Shown in pieces: positions 5,622-11,137 of a stretch of 11,137 bases of DNA. The stretch comes from JANNRA01 sp031401035 (GTDB lineage: Bacteria; Desulfobacterota; Binatia; HRBIN30; CADEER01), in NCBI GenBank assembly GCA_031401035.1, contig JANNRA010000095.1, positions 1 to 11,137 of the forward strand, written 5' to 3'. The translations under genes and the position numbers were made by a program. The notes beneath the pieces were generated by a model. It saw nothing but the letters and a program-made list of their open reading frames with translations, searched no databases and was not told the origin of the DNA. The stretch's first letter is position 1. The number at the start of each line of letters is the position of its first letter.

Positions 5622-8042
5622 TCACCGGGCAACGTCGGGCGCGACCGGGCAGCCATTCAGCGCGGCGACCTGCGCGGCGATCAGCTCGTCGATCGTGATC
5701 TCGCCGCTGCCATTTCGGTCGAAGGCCGGGCAGGTCGATACCGGCGAGCTGCCAAGCGCGATCGCCACGCCACGCACCAGTTCGTCGACGCTCACCTGAC
5801 CGTCGCCGTTGCAGTCACCGAGGCAGGCGATCGGCGTCGGGCTTGGCGGCGGCGTGGCCGTCGCGGTGGCGGGCGGCGCGGTCGAGCTCGGCTCGGCGGT
5901 GGCGCTGGGCTCGGGCGTCGCGCTGTCGACCGCGGTCGTCGTTGCGGTCGGCTCGCCGGCGGTGGCAGTTGCGTCCGGCGTCCCGGTGGTCGGTATCTCG
6001 GCGGTCGGTGTCTCGGTCGTCGGTGTTTGTGTGGCCGGCGTCTCGCTGGTCGGCGTCGCCATCGCAGGCGTCTCGGTGGCAGTAGCCGGGGTCGCGGAGG
6101 CGGTCGCGGTCGCGTCGGCGCCGGTCGGCGAGGCCGTCGGCTCCACCGCGGTCGGCGGCACCGTGTGGCTCGGCTGCGGCGTACTCGTGCCGGGCGTACG
6201 CGAGGGCGAGGCGGTCGGCTTCACCGTGCGCGTCGCCGTCGCCGTGCGCGTCGCCGTCGCCGTGCGCGTCGCCGTCGCCGTGCGTGTCGGCGTCGCGGTC
6301 GGGGTGTCGCTGCGCGTCGGCGTGGTGGTCGTCGTGCGCGTCGCGACGCGCGTGGCGGTGGCGGTCGCCACCGCCGTCGCCGTGCGCGTCGCGGTGACGG
6401 TGCGCGTCTGCGTCGGCGGCAGCGAGCCGGTGATCACCGGCGTCGCCGTGCGCGTCGCGCTGGCGGTGCGCGTCGCGGTCACCGTGCGGGTGCCGGTGGC
6501 GGTCGCGCTCACCGTCGTCGTCGGCGTCACCGTGCGGGTGGCACTGGCGGTGCGGGTGACGGTCGGCGTGCGTGTCACCGTCACGGTGCGGGTGGGCGAG
6601 TTGGTGGCCGTATCAGCCGGCGTCGGCGTGATCGTCAGCGTCGCCGTGACGCTGGGCGTCAGCGTGATGGTGCGCGTGAAGGTCGGCGTGCCGGTCTCGG
6701 TGATGGTCGGCGTGGCGCTCGGGCCGGTTGGGGTCTCGCTCGGCGTCTGACTCGGTGTCAGGGTGATCGTCCGCGTCGGCGTGATGGTGCGTGTCGGCGT
6801 CGGCGACAGCATGTCGACGAGGCGCAGCACGCCGCTGTTGCCCGACGTGGACAGCGCCCCGCCGACGGCCCCGAAGGCGGCCGGCTGGGTGTTGAGCAGG
6901 GGCAGATCTACGCCGATCGGCGCCTGCGCGGCGATGGCGACGCGGCAGGTGTAGAGCAGCGTCGCCGGAAGCGAGTCGGCGCCGAACTGGCGGAAGATGG
7001 TGCCGCGGATGGTCGGGCACTCCAGTTGCTCGAGGCACTCGAACAGCGGCGGCACGAGTCCGCCGAGGCCGGGGTTGACGCTGCAGTCGGGGGCGCCGCC
7101 GGCCAGTCGCACCACCGGCGCCAGCGCGTCGAAGGTGATGTCGTTGCGCGCCCCGACGACGGTCTGGTCGCCGGGATCGAGCGAGACGGCGATCGTCACC
7201 TGGCTGCCCGGCACGCCGACGACGTTGCCGATGCTGATCAGCGGATTGGTGTTGCTGCTGGCGGCGTCGGTCGGCGTCGGCGAGGCGAACAGCGGCGGCG
7301 TGCGCGTGCGCGTCGCGGTACGGGTGGCGCTCGGCGTCGGGGTGACCGTCGCGGTGGGGCTTGGCGTCGGGGTGTCCGTCGGGCGCGTCGGCGTCGGCGT
7401 GCGCGTCTCGGTGGGCGTCGCGGTGAGGCCGACGGTCGGCGTGTCGGTCGGCGGCGGCGTCTCGCTCGGCGTCGCCGTCGTGCTCGGCGTGCGGGTGACG
7501 CTCGGTGTCGGCGTCGGCGGGATCTCACTGACGACATCGACGGCGCCGTCGTCGCCGTCCACCGCCACATCCTGATTCAACGAGTTGCGCGCCTCCAGGG
7601 AGAGGGCCGCGAACGGGTAGCTGCCGAGGCTGGCGTTGGCGGCGATGACGGCGGTGCAGGTGTACAGCAGTCCGCCCGGCAGCGCCGGACCGTTGCTGCG
7701 CGAGATGATGCCGCGGACGCGGCCGCAGTCGTTGCCGGAGGGCCGCAAGCACTGGAACAGCCCCGTCACGCCGGCGCCGAGCTCCGGGTTGACGGTGCAG
7801 TTCGGCGTGCCGCCGGGAACGCGGTCGATGAGTACCGCCGAGAGCAACTCGGCATCGATGTCGTTGCGGACGAAGAACACCGGCTGGGCGCCGGGATCGA
7901 GCGAGACGGGCAGCGCCACCGTGGTGCCCGCCAACGCCGGCACCGATCCGATGGTGACGATCGCCGGCGCTTGCGCCAGCAGCGGCGACGCCGGCGCCAG
8001 CATGGCGACCAGTGCCAGCGCCCGTCGGGCGAGCCGCCCCAT
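5622..8042 (-). CDS. Secreted modular protein: two cohesin-like domains, Thr/Arg-rich linkers, dockerin-like EF-hand tail
   Basis: This 806-residue exported protein starts with a signal peptide (MGRLARRALALVAMLAPASP, cleavage probably after LLAQ at ~24). Two related beta-rich domains follow (27-171 and 266-411), both opening with IxIGxVxxxxGxxVxxxVSLDPGxQ and aligning at a fixed 240-residue offset. Their text resembles cohesin domains. Each carries four cysteines at matching places (C82, C98, C106, C129; C320, C336, C342, C366), so two disulfides per domain are likely. Linkers rich in Thr, Pro, Ala and Arg fill 175-262 and 413-738. The tail (740-798) has two canonical 12-residue calcium loops, D743-N745-D747-Q749-S751-E754 and D775-N777-S779-E781-T783-E786, in a dockerin-like arrangement with C740, C744, C771 and C798. 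No LPXTG anchor is present. The ATG lies 2 nt past the stop of the alpha/beta hydrolase, indicating translational coupling. The open frame extends upstream to 8765, but only the 8042 start gives a signal peptide. Role unknown; extracellular scaffold or adhesin is inference. Confidence 0.85.
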   Translation of the reverse strand: MGRLARRALALVAMLAPASPLLAQAPAIVTIGSVPALAGTTVALPVSLDPGAQPVFFVRNDIDAELLSAVLIDRVPGGTPNCTVNPELGAGVTGLFQCLRPSGNDCGRVRGIISRSNGPALPGGLLYTCTAVIAANASLGSYPFAALSLEARNSLNQDVAVDGDDGAVDVVSEIPPTPTPSVTRTPSTTATPSETPPPTDTPTVGLTATPTETRTPTPTRPTDTPTPSPTATVTPTPSATRTATRTRTPPLFASPTPTDAASSNTNPLISIGNVVGVPGSQVTIAVSLDPGDQTVVGARNDITFDALAPVVRLAGGAPDCSVNPGLGGLVPPLFECLEQLECPTIRGTIFRQFGADSLPATLLYTCRVAIAAQAPIGVDLPLLNTQPAAFGAVGGALSTSGNSGVLRLVDMLSPTPTRTITPTRTITLTPSQTPSETPTGPSATPTITETGTPTFTRTITLTPSVTATLTITPTPADTATNSPTRTVTVTRTPTVTRTASATRTVTPTTTVSATATGTRTVTATRTASATRTATPVITGSLPPTQTRTVTATRTATAVATATATRVATRTTTTTPTRSDTPTATPTRTATATRTATATRTATATRTVKPTASPSRTPGTSTPQPSHTVPPTAVEPTASPTGADATATASATPATATETPAMATPTSETPATQTPTTETPTAEIPTTGTPDATATAGEPTATTTAVDSATPEPSATAEPSSTAPPATATATPPPSPTPIACLGDCNGDGQVSVDELVRGVAIALGSSPVSTCPAFDRNGSGEITIDELIAAQVAALNGCPVAPDVAR
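5829..6806 (-). repeat. Low-complexity DNA encoding long Thr/Arg/Ala/Pro linker
   Basis: This ~980-bp tract encodes residues 413-738 of the secreted protein. It is built from degenerate short GTC/GCC/GTG/CGC-rich units on the plus strand, read as TRTxTxTRT, then shifting to TPTTETPTAE-like text toward the tail. The Arg-rich part lies next to the second cohesin-like domain and the Glu/Asp-containing part next to the dockerin-like tail, giving a charge gradient along the linker. Such tracts expand and contract by slippage and are often O-glycosylated when secreted; both are inference here. Confidence 0.85.
6226..6279 (-). repeat. 18-bp tandem repeat, three exact copies
   Basis: The unit GTGCGCGTCGCCGTCGCC (plus strand) repeats exactly at 6226, 6244 and 6262, with a decayed fourth copy from 6280. 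It encodes three copies of ATATRT (residues 589-606) inside the long linker. Exact copies amid degenerate ones suggest recent slippage or unequal exchange. Confidence 0.9.
6810..7247 (-). repeat. Cohesin-like domain 2 (duplicate of 7530-7964)
   Basis: This segment encodes residues 266-411 and matches the segment for residues 27-171 at a 720-bp (240-codon) offset. Identity survives at DNA level in places: GATGTCGTTGCG occurs at 7137 and again at 7857, and CCGGGATCGAGCGAGACGG occurs in both shortly after. The pattern points to internal duplication of a domain-plus-linker unit. Confidence 0.7.
7257..7520 (-). repeat. Low-complexity DNA encoding first Thr/Pro linker
   Basis: This tract encodes residues 175-262, a Thr/Pro/Ser/Arg linker between the two cohesin-like domains (PPTPTPSVTRTPSTTATPSE and similar). 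It is richer in Pro and shorter than the second linker and lacks exact tandem copies. Confidence 0.8.
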
Positions 8043-8044
8043 GC

Positions 8045-8935
8045 TCACGCCAGGCGCTCGCGCAGGAAGGCGCCGATCTTGGCGTTGGCGTCGCGCGCCT
8101 CGGGCAGGATGAAGGCGAAGGCGTGGAAGACGTGCACCATGTCGGCGAACGTTTCGAGGTGCACGTCGACGCCGGCGGCGCGGGCGCGATCGGCGAAACG
8201 GGTGGCATCGTCGAGCAGCGTCTCGGCGGTGCCAACGTGCACCAGCAGCGGCGGCAGGTGACGCAGGTCGGCGAACAGCGGCGAGGCGAGCGGTGCACGC
8301 GCGTCGGCGCCGGCGAGGTAGGCGTCGGCCATGGGTTGCAGCGTCTCGCGCTGCACCATCGGGTCGACCCCGGCCTTGCTGGTCATGGACTCGCCGGACT
8401 GGGTGAGATCGAGCCACGGCGATACCAACACCGCTGCCGCCGGCAGCGGCGTATCGGCGTCGCGCAGCGCCAGCAGCGTCGCCGCGGTCAGGCCGCCGCC
8501 GGCGGAATCGCCGGCGATGGCAAGGCGGCGAGGATCGGCGCCGTCGGCGAGCAGGGCCCGATAGGCGGCGGTGGCGTCCTCCACCGCGGCCGGAAAGGGA
8601 TGCTCGGGGCCGAGCCGGTATTCGAGCACGAGAACGCGCAGCCCGGCGGCGCGCGACAGGTCGGCGGCGAGCTGACGGTGCGTGTTGATGGAGCCTATGC
8701 AGTAGCCGCCGCCGTGCAGATAGAGCAGCGTCTGGTCCTGACGCACGCCCGGCGCGGCGACCCACTCGGCCGGCCGCCCGGCGATGATGACCGGGGTACA
8801 GGTCACATCCGCCGGCGGCGGCATCAGGGACGTCATCTGCTCCAATCCGGCGCGCTGCTCGACCCAGCCGCGATCACGTGGGATCGGCTGGGCGCGCAGG
8901 AGATCCAACACCATCTGCAGCTCGGCACTGGCCAT
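8045..8935 (-). CDS. Alpha/beta hydrolase, hormone-sensitive-lipase family
   Basis: This 296-residue carboxylesterase-type enzyme belongs to the HSL (bacterial family IV) group. The oxyanion-hole motif HGGGY is at residues 74-78 (LLYLHGGGYCIGS), the nucleophile elbow GDSAGGG at 142-148 with Ser144, the likely acid E238 in VGTAETLLDD, and His268 in DMVHVFH. EYRLGPEHPFPAAVED (105-120) is also a family block. It should hydrolyse short- to medium-chain esters; the natural substrate is unknown. There is no signal peptide, so it is cytoplasmic. The frame is open upstream to 9754, but AGGAG at 8942-8946, 6 nt before ATG 8935, decides the start at MASAELQMVL. MFPEES a few codons upstream is a weaker choice. 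Its stop lies 2 nt from the start of the secreted cohesin-like protein, so the two are read from one mRNA. The gene diverges from the GH3 glycosidase. Confidence 0.92.
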   Translation of the reverse strand: MASAELQMVLDLLRAQPIPRDRGWVEQRAGLEQMTSLMPPPADVTCTPVIIAGRPAEWVAAPGVRQDQTLLYLHGGGYCIGSINTHRQLAADLSRAAGLRVLVLEYRLGPEHPFPAAVEDATAAYRALLADGADPRRLAIAGDSAGGGLTAATLLALRDADTPLPAAAVLVSPWLDLTQSGESMTSKAGVDPMVQRETLQPMADAYLAGADARAPLASPLFADLRHLPPLLVHVGTAETLLDDATRFADRARAAGVDVHLETFADMVHVFHAFAFILPEARDANAKIGAFLRERLA

Positions 8936-8941
8936 GCGAGA

Positions 8942-8946
8942 CTCCT
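8942..8946 (-). promoter_or_regulatory. Shine-Dalgarno of the alpha/beta hydrolase
   Basis: AGGAG on the minus strand, 6 nt before the ATG at 8935, selects this start within a much longer open frame. Confidence 0.75.
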
Positions 8947-9014
8947 CGGGAAACATCGATTTATTGCAGTCGCGGAAGGCCCAACTAACCACACGCGCGC
9001 CGCAATGAGAAGAA

Positions 9015-9091
9015 TTCACCACGGAGACACGGAGGCACGGAGCCGACGGCAATGGCAGGTGCCCTCCGTGCCTCCGCGTCTCCGTGGTGAA
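9015..9091. repeat. Inverted repeat in divergent promoter region (second repeat family)
   Basis: Arms of 28 nt (TTCACCACGGAGACACGGAG onward at 9015-9042; matching right arm 9064-9091) pair with one mismatch around a 21-nt centre. The left arm is itself built from a short ACGGAG(G/A)CAC-type repeat. It sits between the leftward hydrolase (start 8935) and the rightward GH3 gene (start 9119), so it falls in the GH3 leader or promoter. Sequences of the CACCACGGAGACACGGAGG kind are a widespread dispersed repeat in several bacterial phyla. There is no T-run after the right arm beyond CCTTTTC at 9094-9100. Confidence 0.85.
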
Positions 9092-9118
9092 AGCCTTTTC
9101 TGCTAAGGGCCTCTCCCA

Positions 9119-11137
9119 ATGACGCAGACGATCGAGGCACGGGTCGAGGACCTGCTCGGGCGGATGACGGTGGACGAAAAGCTGGCGCAGCTCGGCTGCG
9201 TGTGGTCGACGCAACTGGTGCGCGACGAGGCGTTCTCGGTCGAGCGGGCGGGCGAGCTGCTGGCGCACGGCACCGGGCAGGTGACGCGCATCGGCGCCTC
9301 GACCGGGCTGCGGCCGGCGCAGAGCGCGGCTTTCGCCAACGCCATCCAGCGCTACCTGGCCGAGAAGACCCGGCTCGGCATCCCGGCGATCATCCATGAG
9401 GAGTCGACGGCGGGGCTGACGGCACGCGACGCGACGCAATTCCCGCAGGCGATCGGCCTGGCCAGCACCTGGAACCCGGCGCTGATCGAGCAGGCGGCGC
9501 AGGTGATCCGCGAGCAGATGCTGGCGGTCGGCGCGCGGCAGACGCTGGCGCCGGTGCTCGACATCGCCCGCGATCCGCGCTGGGGACGCACCGAGGAGAC
9601 CTACGGCGAGGACCCGTACCTGGTCAGCCGCCTCGGCGTCGCCTACGTGCGCGGCATCCAGGGCGACGACCTGGCGCGCGGCGTCGTCGCCACCGGCAAG
9701 CACTTTCTCGGCTACGGTGCCGGCGAGGGCGGCCTCAACCACGCCCCGGCGCACATCGGTCCGCGCGAGTTGCGCGAGGTCTACGCGCGCCCGTTCGAGG
9801 CGGCGATCCGCGAGGCGGGGTTGGCGTCGGTGATGAACGCCTACAACGAGATCGACGGCCTGCCCTGCGGCGGCTCGAAGGCGATTCTCGACGACCTGCT
9901 GCGCGGCGAACTCGGCTTCGACGGCGTCGTCGTCGCCGACTACTTCACCACCGCGCTACTGGTGCGCTTCCATCAGGTCGCCGCCGACCAGGGCGAGGCC
10001 GGGCGCCTGGCCTTGACCGCCGGGCTCGACGTCGATCTGCCGGCGCTGGACTGTTTCGGCGCGCCGCTCAGGGCAGAGCTCGAGGCCGGGCGCGTGTCCA
10101 TCGCCCTCGTCGACCGTGCCGTGCGGCGCGTGCTGCGACAGAAGTTTCAGCTCGGGTTATTCGAGCAGCCGCTGGTCGATGCCGCGGCGGCGCCGCGCGT
10201 CTACCAGACGCCGGCGCAACGCAGCCTGGCGCGTGCCATCGCCCAGCAGTCGATCGTGCTGCTGAAGAACGACGGCGCCCTGCTGCCGCTGGCGCCCGAC
10301 CTGGCGCGCATCGCCGTCGTCGGCCCCACCGCCGACGACCCGCGGCTGCTGCAGGGCGACTACAGCTACCCGGCTCATCTCGAGATCATCTACAAGGGCG
10401 CCGGTGGCGGCATCCTGCCGCGCGCCGAGGCAGTGGCGTTCCACCCCGGCCCGTTCTTCGTGCCGATGGTAACGCCGCTGGCCGGCATCCGCGCCGCGAT
10501 CGGGCCGGCCACCGAGGTACGCTACGCGCGCGGCTGCGACGTCAGCGGCGACGACGCGAGCGGCATCGCCGCTGCCGTCACCGCGGCGCGCGACGCCGCC
10601 GTGGCGATCGTCTGTGTCGGCGGCAAGTCCGGACTGATGCCCGACTGCACCAGCGGCGAGTTCCGCGACGCCTGCGACCTTGGCCTCACCGGCGTCCAGC
10701 AGCAGCTGGTCGAAGCCGTCGTCGCCACCGGCACCCCGACGGTGGTGGTGTTGATCAACGGGCGCGTCTTCGCCCTGCCCTGGATCGCCGCACACGTCCC
10801 GGCGCTGGTCGAGGCCTGGCTGCCCGGCGAGGAGGGCGGCGCGGCGCTGGCCGATGTCTTGTTCGGCGCCGTCAATCCCTCCGGGCGGCTGCCGATCTCG
10901 ATGCCGCGCACGGTCGGCCAGGTGCCGGTGTACTACAACCACAAGTCGGGCGGCGGCCGCAGTCAGATGCTGGGCGACTACAGCGACGGGCCGACGACGC
11001 CACTGTACCCCTTCGGGCACGGCCTATCGTACACCCAGTTCGCGTACGCCGATCTGTCGAGGGCGCCCGGCGGGGGGGCGCGCGGCCAAGCCGGGCGGGG
11101 CAGCAACCCCGGCGCACCCGAGGGCGAGGGGGTGGGG
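9119..11137 (+). CDS. Glycoside hydrolase family 3 (beta-glucosidase/beta-xylosidase type), 3' truncated by window
   Basis: This frame of 673 codons has no stop before the window edge. It is a GH3 retaining glycosidase acting on beta-linked sugars. The N-terminal barrel shows IIHEESTAGL (91-100), the substrate-binding stretch APVLDIARDPRWGRTEETYG (144-163), GKHFLGYG (193-200) and the nucleophile D274 in GVVVADYF. The second domain shows SIVLLKNDGALLPL (378-391), the likely acid/base E514 in SGEFRD, PTVVVLINGRV (540-550), WLPGEEGGAALADVLFG (567-583), NPSGRLPISMP (586-596) and YPFGHGLSYTQF (630-641), which normally leads into a C-terminal FnIII-like domain. Here family resemblance stops near residue 646 and the last ~27 residues are Gly/Arg/Pro text. 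There is no signal peptide, suggesting a cytoplasmic enzyme acting on imported oligosaccharides. A weak AAGGG lies 9 nt before the ATG. Exact sugar specificity cannot be read. Confidence 0.93.
   Translation, partial: MTQTIEARVEDLLGRMTVDEKLAQLGCVWSTQLVRDEAFSVERAGELLAHGTGQVTRIGASTGLRPAQSAAFANAIQRYLAEKTRLGIPAIIHEESTAGLTARDATQFPQAIGLASTWNPALIEQAAQVIREQMLAVGARQTLAPVLDIARDPRWGRTEETYGEDPYLVSRLGVAYVRGIQGDDLARGVVATGKHFLGYGAGEGGLNHAPAHIGPRELREVYARPFEAAIREAGLASVMNAYNEIDGLPCGGSKAILDDLLRGELGFDGVVVADYFTTALLVRFHQVAADQGEAGRLALTAGLDVDLPALDCFGAPLRAELEAGRVSIALVDRAVRRVLRQKFQLGLFEQPLVDAAAAPRVYQTPAQRSLARAIAQQSIVLLKNDGALLPLAPDLARIAVVGPTADDPRLLQGDYSYPAHLEIIYKGAGGGILPRAEAVAFHPGPFFVPMVTPLAGIRAAIGPATEVRYARGCDVSGDDASGIAAAVTAARDAAVAIVCVGGKSGLMPDCTSGEFRDACDLGLTGVQQQLVEAVVATGTPTVVVLINGRVFALPWIAAHVPALVEAWLPGEEGGAALADVLFGAVNPSGRLPISMPRTVGQVPVYYNHKSGGGRSQMLGDYSDGPTTPLYPFGHGLSYTQFAYADLSRAPGGGARGQAGRGSNPGAPEGEGVG

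Noticed and set aside
5622..5830. LPXTG or other sortase anchor at the end of the secreted protein
   Set aside because: No LPXTG-type motif, hydrophobic helix or basic tail; the protein ends just after the second EF hand.
6226..6297. CRISPR-like regular repeats
   Set aside because: Units are 18 bp with no spacers and lie inside a coding linker, so this is a tandem repeat.
5809..8261. Long plus-strand open frames through the linker region (313 residues Val-rich; 744 residues Arg-rich)
   Set aside because: They are mirror readings of the Thr-rich linker and domains of the minus-strand gene; composition is low-complexity with no family resemblance, whereas the minus frame has a signal peptide and EF hands.
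8936..9754. N-terminal extension of the alpha/beta hydrolase frame
   Set aside because: It reads back through the inverted repeat and the opposite strand of the GH3 gene; a Shine-Dalgarno decides the start at 8935.
5622..11137. A cellulosome locus
   Set aside because: Only one protein has cohesin-like and dockerin-like parts, and the visible glycosidase lacks both a signal peptide and a dockerin; cellulosome function is not supported.

Overview
The window is GC-rich, gene-dense bacterial chromosome with seven recognisable genes, the last running off the right edge. The best taxonomic clue is the secreted protein at 5622-8042. Its C-terminus is a paired EF-hand tail (GDCNGDGQVSVDELV ... FDRNGSGEITIDELI) behind a Thr/Pro linker. 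Tails of this style, together with luciferase-like flavin monooxygenases and SnoaL-like proteins, are common in uncultivated 'deltaproteobacterial' lineages such as Candidatus Binatota. That placement is inference from family memory and was not tested. The G-rich, family-atypical last ~75 bases suggest the window may end at a contig edge.

Layout. 27-1474 (-): a two-gene unit, a luciferase-like flavin oxidoreductase followed 8 nt later by a SnoaL/NTF2-like protein. 1621-2112 (+), diverging from it: a cysteine-type glutathione peroxidase. 2276-3718 (+): a PLP enzyme of the sphingosine-1-phosphate lyase/group II decarboxylase superfamily. 3905-5326 (-), convergent with that: a membrane-bound orphan histidine kinase. 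5622-8935 (-): a two-gene unit, an HSL-family alpha/beta hydrolase followed after only 2 nt by a large secreted protein (two cohesin-like Cys-containing domains, Thr/Arg-rich linkers, dockerin-like tail). 9119-11137 (+), divergent: a family 3 glycoside hydrolase, incomplete.

Three long inverted repeats occupy the intergenic spaces. Two near-identical ~50-nt palindromes (3779-3827 and 5547-5599) bracket the histidine kinase and sit at gene 3' ends. A different ~77-nt inverted repeat (9015-9091) lies in the divergent promoter region upstream of the glycosidase. They look like dispersed repeat families, and the first two may also end transcripts.

How the genes work together: the oxidoreductase/SnoaL pair looks like a small catabolic or tailoring unit, and the peroxidase handles hydroperoxides. 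The hydrolase/secreted-protein pair and the divergent glycosidase could form a polymer- or ester-processing neighbourhood, but nothing seen proves a shared pathway. The most unusual object is the secreted cohesin-cohesin-linker-dockerin polypeptide. No CRISPR array, tRNA, rRNA, transposase or phage gene was seen.
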